A DNA stretch of 64,000 nucleotides, from contig DASUUK010000112.1 in NCBI GenBank assembly GCA_036374135.1, positions 33,280-97,279 of the forward strand, in the 5' to 3' direction. The stretch is from Euzebyales bacterium. GTDB taxonomy: Bacteria; Actinomycetota; Nitriliruptoria; Euzebyales; JAHELV01. Positions 60,354-64,000 of the stretch are shown here, piece after piece. The translations under genes were made by a program, and so were the position numbers. Within the stretch, counting starts at the first letter, position 1, and the number at the start of each line of letters is the position of its first letter. Below the pieces are notes generated by a model. It was not told the DNA's origin, did not search any database, and saw nothing but the letters and a program-made list of their open reading frames with translations.

Positions 60354-61043
60354 CTACGTCACCCGCAGCGTGTAGCCGACGCCGCGGACCGTGTGGATCA
60401 ACGGCGGGTCGAACCTGTCGATCTTCTTGCGCAGGTAGCTGATGTAGGTCTCCACGACCGTGTCGTTGCCGCCGAAGTCGTACTCCCACACGTGATCGAG
60501 GATCTGCGCGCGCGACATCACGCGACCGGTGTTGCTGAGCAGGAACCGCAACAGGTTGTACTCGGTCGGCGACAGATCGATCACCTCGCGCGCACGACGC
60601 ACAACATGGGCATCGTCGTCCATCTCGAGGTCGGCTAGCGTCAGCTTGGACGCCCTGGTCCGGCCGCCGCTCCGGCGCAGCAACGCCTGGACCCGCGCGA
60701 CGACCTCCTCGAGGCTGAACGGCTTGGTCACATAGTCGTCCGCGCCGAGCGTCAGGCCGCGGACCGCCTCGTCGCTGCCATCGCGCGCGGTCAGGAACAG
60801 CACGGGCGTGTCGATGCCCTCGTCGCGCATCCGACGGCAGATCTCGAAACCGTCGACGTCGGGCAACATGACGTCGAGCACGACAAGGTCCGGCGGCTGC
60901 GCGCGCACGGTCCGCAGTGCGCTCCGGCCGTCGGACGCGACGTCGACATCGAAGCCGAAGTGGCGCAGGGCCGACCGGAGCAGGAACGTGATGTTCTCCT
61001 CGTCGTCAACGACCAGGATGCGGGACGCGGGCGTGGTGGTCAT
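60354..61043 (-). CDS. OmpR-family response regulator
   Basis: The 229-residue regulator has a receiver domain with acidic residues 13-14, phosphorylated Asp57 (LVVLDVMLPDVDG) and Lys107 (YVTKPF), then a winged-helix DNA-binding domain with DLSPTEYNLLRFLLSNTGRV and YISYLRKKID. It is transcribed just before its kinase and 70 bases after the small secreted-peptide gene. Its target genes are not known from the sequence. Confidence 0.93.
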   Translation of the reverse strand: MTTTPASRILVVDDEENITFLLRSALRHFGFDVDVASDGRSALRTVRAQPPDLVVLDVMLPDVDGFEICRRMRDEGIDTPVLFLTARDGSDEAVRGLTLGADDYVTKPFSLEEVVARVQALLRRSGGRTRASKLTLADLEMDDDAHVVRRAREVIDLSPTEYNLLRFLLSNTGRVMSRAQILDHVWEYDFGGNDTVVETYISYLRKKIDRFDPPLIHTVRGVGYTLRVT

Positions 61044-61113
61044 GGTCCAGATGATGCATCGTCTGCCTGGGAGTTGGCTGTGAACCGGCTGAGCAGCCGC
61101 TGACTGCGGGGAG

Positions 61114-61239
61114 TCAGGTGCGGGCCGCCTGTTCGCTGGCCGTGGCGTCCTGTGCCAGCGCCGGCACGGCCACGCCCAGCAGCAGTACTGCCGAGGCGCC
61201 GGCGCCGGCGCCGGCGAGCCATCTGGTGGTCGATCTCAT
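61114..61239 (-). CDS. 41-residue secreted peptide
   Basis: An ATG at 61239 opens a 41-codon frame with a basic start MRSTTRWLAG, a hydrophobic core (GASAVLLLGVAVPALA) and an AXA cleavage site before QDATASEQAART. After cleavage a 12-residue peptide remains. It is too short for normal gene finders. It is on the same strand as the regulator and kinase, 70 bases upstream, and could be their signal or target. Small palindromes near its stop (61086-61116) may attenuate transcription. Confidence 0.5.
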   Translation of the reverse strand: MRSTTRWLAGAGAGASAVLLLGVAVPALAQDATASEQAART

Positions 61240-61406
61240 GGTTGTCACCGCCTTGTCGTTGCTCGACCGGAGCCACGATCAGGGCGGCACCTGGTAGGAG
61301 GCTGGCAACGGATCGTGGGTTCGGTGGGAGCCATGGCACGGCACCCCGGCATCCGAGCACGCCGACGGGCCACCCGTCGGTGGTCGCCCGATGAGGGTCG
61401 TGGACC

Positions 61407-62492
61407 TCAGATGCCGACGAGTTCCAGCTCCAGCCAGGCGGCCAACCGCTCGATCTCTGCACGGACCGCGTCGGTGGTCGCCGCATCGAACGGCACGTCC
61501 TTGTGGACGGCGTGCACCTCGAAGACCCCACGCCTGCGGTCGGCGCGGGCGTCGAGCTTGCCGACCAGCCGGTCGGCGTGCAGCACCGGCATCGCGAAGT
61601 AGCCCCATCGGCGCTTCGCCTTCGGCTTGTACATCTCCAGCACGTACTCGAAGTCGAACAGCTCGAGCGCCCGCGTGCGGTCATGGACGAGGCGGTCGAA
61701 CGGCGACAGCAGTGCGGTCCGCCCCTCGAACGACCGGTCCAGCAGCTCCGGGTCGACCCGCCACGTCCCGGACACGCCGTCGATGGTCGCCGGCTCACCG
61801 GCCTCACCAACCGCGTACGGCTCGCCCGGCACCGTCCGGGTCGCCTCCCGCGCGACGCCGAGTGCACGCAGACGTCGCGCGTCACGCTGTCGGCGCGCCT
61901 CATCGGACGGCACCGCGGTGACATCGTCGGGGTACACGCGCTCGGCGAGATCCCACACCCGCTGCCGACCGCGGCGGCCGGAGATCGCGACCTCACCGCG
62001 CATCATGAGGAACTCCAGCATCTGGGTCACGTTGCGGTCGTGGGTCCAACCCGTCGAGGACCACGGCTGCACGCAGCTGTCGGGGATGTCCCGCGACAGC
62101 AGCGGGCCCGAGGACCCGAGCAGATCGAGCACGTCGCGGCGGAACCGGTCGTTGGCCTCCAGCCACGTTCGTGCCCGCTCGTACCGCGGCCATTCCGCCA
62201 TGTCGGCGAGGTACAATCCGAGGTCGCACATCGGCCGCACCATCGCGTCGAGCTCGTACAGGGTGCGGTGCTGCTCCAGCGCGGCCCGCAACTGCTCGGG
62301 TTGGTAGGACGAACCCAGCCTGCTCCACGCGACGAGGTCCGCGCTCGGCGCGACCGCCGCCGTCGGATCGATCTGCAGCAGCGTCAGATGCTCGACGGTG
62401 GCCACGAGATCGGTCGGACGGTCTGCGCTCAGCAGCTGGGCGTGCACAGCAAGGCGCCGGGCCTGCGCGCGGTCGAGGACGTGAACGGTCAC
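61407..62492 (-). CDS. YcaQ/AlkX-like winged-helix protein
   Basis: The 361-residue protein matches HTH_42 (YcaQ): LAVHAQLLSADRPTDLVATV, HLTLLQIDPTAAVAPSADLV, WPRYERARTWLEANDRFRRD, GYFAMPVLHADRLVGKLDAR and WLELELVGI at the end. YcaQ unhooks DNA interstrand crosslinks as a glycosylase with a QxQ or QxD motif, here LQID. Choosing GTG 62492 starts the protein just before the conserved region; no strong Shine-Dalgarno is visible. The gene diverges from a small hypothetical gene. Confidence 0.85.
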   Translation of the reverse strand: MTVHVLDRAQARRLAVHAQLLSADRPTDLVATVEHLTLLQIDPTAAVAPSADLVAWSRLGSSYQPEQLRAALEQHRTLYELDAMVRPMCDLGLYLADMAEWPRYERARTWLEANDRFRRDVLDLLGSSGPLLSRDIPDSCVQPWSSTGWTHDRNVTQMLEFLMMRGEVAISGRRGRQRVWDLAERVYPDDVTAVPSDEARRQRDARRLRALGVAREATRTVPGEPYAVGEAGEPATIDGVSGTWRVDPELLDRSFEGRTALLSPFDRLVHDRTRALELFDFEYVLEMYKPKAKRRWGYFAMPVLHADRLVGKLDARADRRRGVFEVHAVHKDVPFDAATTDAVRAEIERLAAWLELELVGI

Positions 62493-62565
62493 GACGACGA
62501 GCGTACGTGGCGAGCCGATGCACCGGACCGTCACCGGCCCGCCGCGGCGGTGGCACCATCGGTGC

Positions 62566-62895
62566 ATGCAGCGCATCTCGACGACCGTGGTCGCGCTCGT
62601 CGGCGCGGATGCCGCCCGCCGCGCCCACGAGGTCGGCGCGTACGCCAACGTGCTGTCCGTGGTGCCGGAAGACGAGGGTGCGCTCCAGCGGGCGACAACC
62701 GCGTGGGCCGGCGCGACGAGGTCGTCGCGAACCTACGTCGTGCACGACGCGGACCCGCTCGCGGCGGTCGCACATCACTGGGTCGCCCTGTTCGACGGCA
62801 CCGGCCTGCGGGGCGACCTCGAGACCGCGGTCGTCGACGTCACCGCCCGCTGGCGCAGCCGTTCCGTCGAGCTTCCCGACTACTACCTCGACTAA
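62566..62895 (+). CDS. Small hypothetical protein
   Basis: The 109-residue product opens MQRISTTVVALVGADAARRA and has mixed alpha/beta composition with no signal peptide or membrane helix; TYVVHDADPLAAVAHHWVAL is a striking His-containing segment. No family was recognised. ATG 62566 was chosen over an upstream ATG at 62518 because the earlier residues look noncoding. It diverges from the YcaQ-like gene and is the last gene before the integrase. Confidence 0.5.
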   Translation: MQRISTTVVALVGADAARRAHEVGAYANVLSVVPEDEGALQRATTAWAGATRSSRTYVVHDADPLAAVAHHWVALFDGTGLRGDLETAVVDVTARWRSRSVELPDYYLD

Positions 62896-62987
62896 CGCTC
62901 GGACCGGTCTAGCGGTGTGACCAGCGGTTTCGCCGGTCGCACGCCACATACTTGCATAGCATGCCGTACTAGGTCAAGATATCGGCG

Positions 62988-63872
62988 ATGCTCGACGCTA
63001 ACGACCTCCGCGCCCTCCTCGACTCGTGGCTGCTGCGGATGGCCGCCGAACGCAAGAGCGAGAAGACCCGCGCCGTGTACCGCGCCGGCGTCGAACAGTT
63101 CCTCGACTGGTGCCACGACCAGGACATCGCACCCGCGCTCGACCCGGACACCGTCGCCGCGTTCACGAACCACCTGCTCGACAACGGACGCGCACCCGCC
63201 ACCGCCCGGCTGCGGCAACTCGCCGTCCGCCGGTTCACCGCGTGGCTCGCTGACGAGGACGAGATCGACCACGACCGGCTCGTCAAGGTCAAACCGCCCC
63301 AGCTGGACACGACCGTTGTCGACGAGCTCGACGACGACCAGCTCCGCGCGCTGATCAAGGTGTGCGCCGGGAAGACGCTGGCGTGCAAACGCGACGAGGC
63401 GATCATCCGGTTTATGTGCGAGACCGGCGCCCGCGCCGGTGAGGTCATCAACATGACCGTCCACGACGTCGACCTCGCCCGCGGGCTCGCGGTCGTCCGA
63501 CGCGGCAAGGGCGGCAAAGGCCGACACGTCCCGTTCGGACCGGCGACCGGCGCGGCGATCGACCGGTACATGCGCGCCAGACGCCGTCATGTCCGCGCTG
63601 ACGGGCCGACGTTGTGGCTGGGCGAACGCGGCTACGGGTTCGCGTACGACGCGCTGTGGCGCAGCCTGAAGAAACGCGCGAGGGTCGCGGGCATCACACC
63701 GTTCCACCCGCACATGCTGCGGCACACGTTCGCCGGCCGCTGGCTCGACGCAGGCGGATCCGAACAAGGGCTCATGGTCACCGCCGGCTGGTCACGCCGC
63801 GACATGATCGACCGGTACAGCCGCGCAACGTCCGAACGCAGGGTGGCCGAGAAGCCCGCCGGCTCGGGTTAG
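62988..63872 (+). CDS. Tyrosine recombinase/integrase
   Basis: This 294-residue protein is a XerC/D-type site-specific recombinase. An N-terminal SAM-like core-binding domain (1-95) precedes the catalytic domain with Arg149 (GARAGEV), Lys174 (RRGKGGKGRHV), His242 and Arg245 (PHMLRHTFAG), Trp268 in place of the second His (GWSRRDM) and the nucleophile Tyr277 (DRYSRA). It breaks and rejoins DNA at specific sites. The 92 bases upstream are less GC-rich than the rest and hold TTGCAT and AAGATA as a weak promoter. The attachment site is not visible. Confidence 0.9.
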   Translation: MLDANDLRALLDSWLLRMAAERKSEKTRAVYRAGVEQFLDWCHDQDIAPALDPDTVAAFTNHLLDNGRAPATARLRQLAVRRFTAWLADEDEIDHDRLVKVKPPQLDTTVVDELDDDQLRALIKVCAGKTLACKRDEAIIRFMCETGARAGEVINMTVHDVDLARGLAVVRRGKGGKGRHVPFGPATGAAIDRYMRARRRHVRADGPTLWLGERGYGFAYDALWRSLKKRARVAGITPFHPHMLRHTFAGRWLDAGGSEQGLMVTAGWSRRDMIDRYSRATSERRVAEKPAGSG

Positions 63873-63879
63873 GCGACCT

Positions 63880-64000
63880 GTGACCCACGAGTACCGCGAC
63901 ATGATGGCGCGCCGTGGGATCTTCTCGTTCGACCAGCAGCGTGTGGAGCTTGAGGCGATCCACGCCGGCAAACGACGTCTGATGGTCGACCTTCGATGCG
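63880..64000 (+). CDS. Unknown protein, 3' end cut off by window
   Basis: A GTG at 63880, 7 bases after the integrase stop, opens a frame that runs off the end: MTHEYRDMMARRGIFSFDQQ is its visible start. Only 40 residues are seen; they are charged and contain a possible DNA-binding helix but match no known family. The short distance suggests cotranscription with the integrase. Confidence 0.45.
   Translation, partial: MTHEYRDMMARRGIFSFDQQRVELEAIHAGKRRLMVDLRC

Overview
The window is very GC-rich, densely packed DNA. Its gene content points to a free-living, aerobic, high-GC member of the Actinomycetota: two GAF-ANTAR regulators, an actinobacterial di-haem QcrC / QcrA / QcrB complex, a caa3-type oxidase with the CtaG assembly factor, a PIG-L deacetylase, F420-type LLM oxidoreductase, DUF2254 and a DUF3037-HipA pair. 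A deep-branching class such as Nitriliruptoria is possible, but that placement is a guess from gene content. No rRNA, tRNA or CRISPR array was seen.

Left third (1-16.6 kb). After a cut-off cupin gene, a GAF-ANTAR regulator and a family 2 glycosyltransferase on the minus strand, one plus-strand operon of 11 overlapping genes runs from 2221 to 13999. It encodes a NodU/TobZ-type carbamoyltransferase, a glycosyltransferase-GmhB-type phosphatase fusion, two GT9 heptosyltransferase-like proteins, two GT4-like enzymes, GmhA, HldE, an SDR, a sulfotransferase and a GT2. GmhA, HldE and the GmhB-like domain make up the pathway from sedoheptulose 7-phosphate to an ADP-activated heptose. The operon therefore looks like a heptose-containing surface glycan locus in a presumed monoderm. 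Convergent to it is a minus-strand cassette of a NodS-like methyltransferase, PIG-L deacetylase, acyl-CoA dehydrogenase-like protein and a small membrane protein.

Middle (16.6-48.8 kb). A broken copper-binding (DUF326) gene precedes a DUF2254 membrane protein, an ion-channel-like protein, a HAD phosphatase, a DUF2231-Rieske protein, a CBS protein, an LLM oxidoreductase and a second GAF-ANTAR regulator. Respiratory genes follow: qcrC-qcrA-qcrB, a cytochrome c lipoprotein, then (after an SDR, a BsuPI-type lipoprotein and a GH15 enzyme) ctaC-ctaD-ctaE, a small membrane protein and ctaG. CtaD lacks the usual Glu and Lys of the D and K proton channels. A haem peroxidase, an alcohol-dehydrogenase-like protein, a methyltransferase, a CopC-CopD fusion, DUF3037-HipA, ArsR with divergent ArsI, a decayed glutamine synthetase and lutABC (lactate oxidation) come next.

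Right third (48.8-64 kb). A truncated LigD phosphoesterase fragment precedes a class III nucleotidyl cyclase followed by a 994-residue membrane-HEAT-cNMP-binding protein, a likely producer/receptor pair. A DUF4062-NB-ARC-TPR STAND protein, a DUF2252 protein, an MFS transporter, a two-component system with a 41-residue secreted peptide upstream, a YcaQ-like protein and, at the edge, a tyrosine recombinase complete the window. Short repeats are the main non-genic structure: a 3 x 42 bp in-frame repeat in the carbamoyltransferase, and a 36 bp repeat that sits just before translation starts at two loci.
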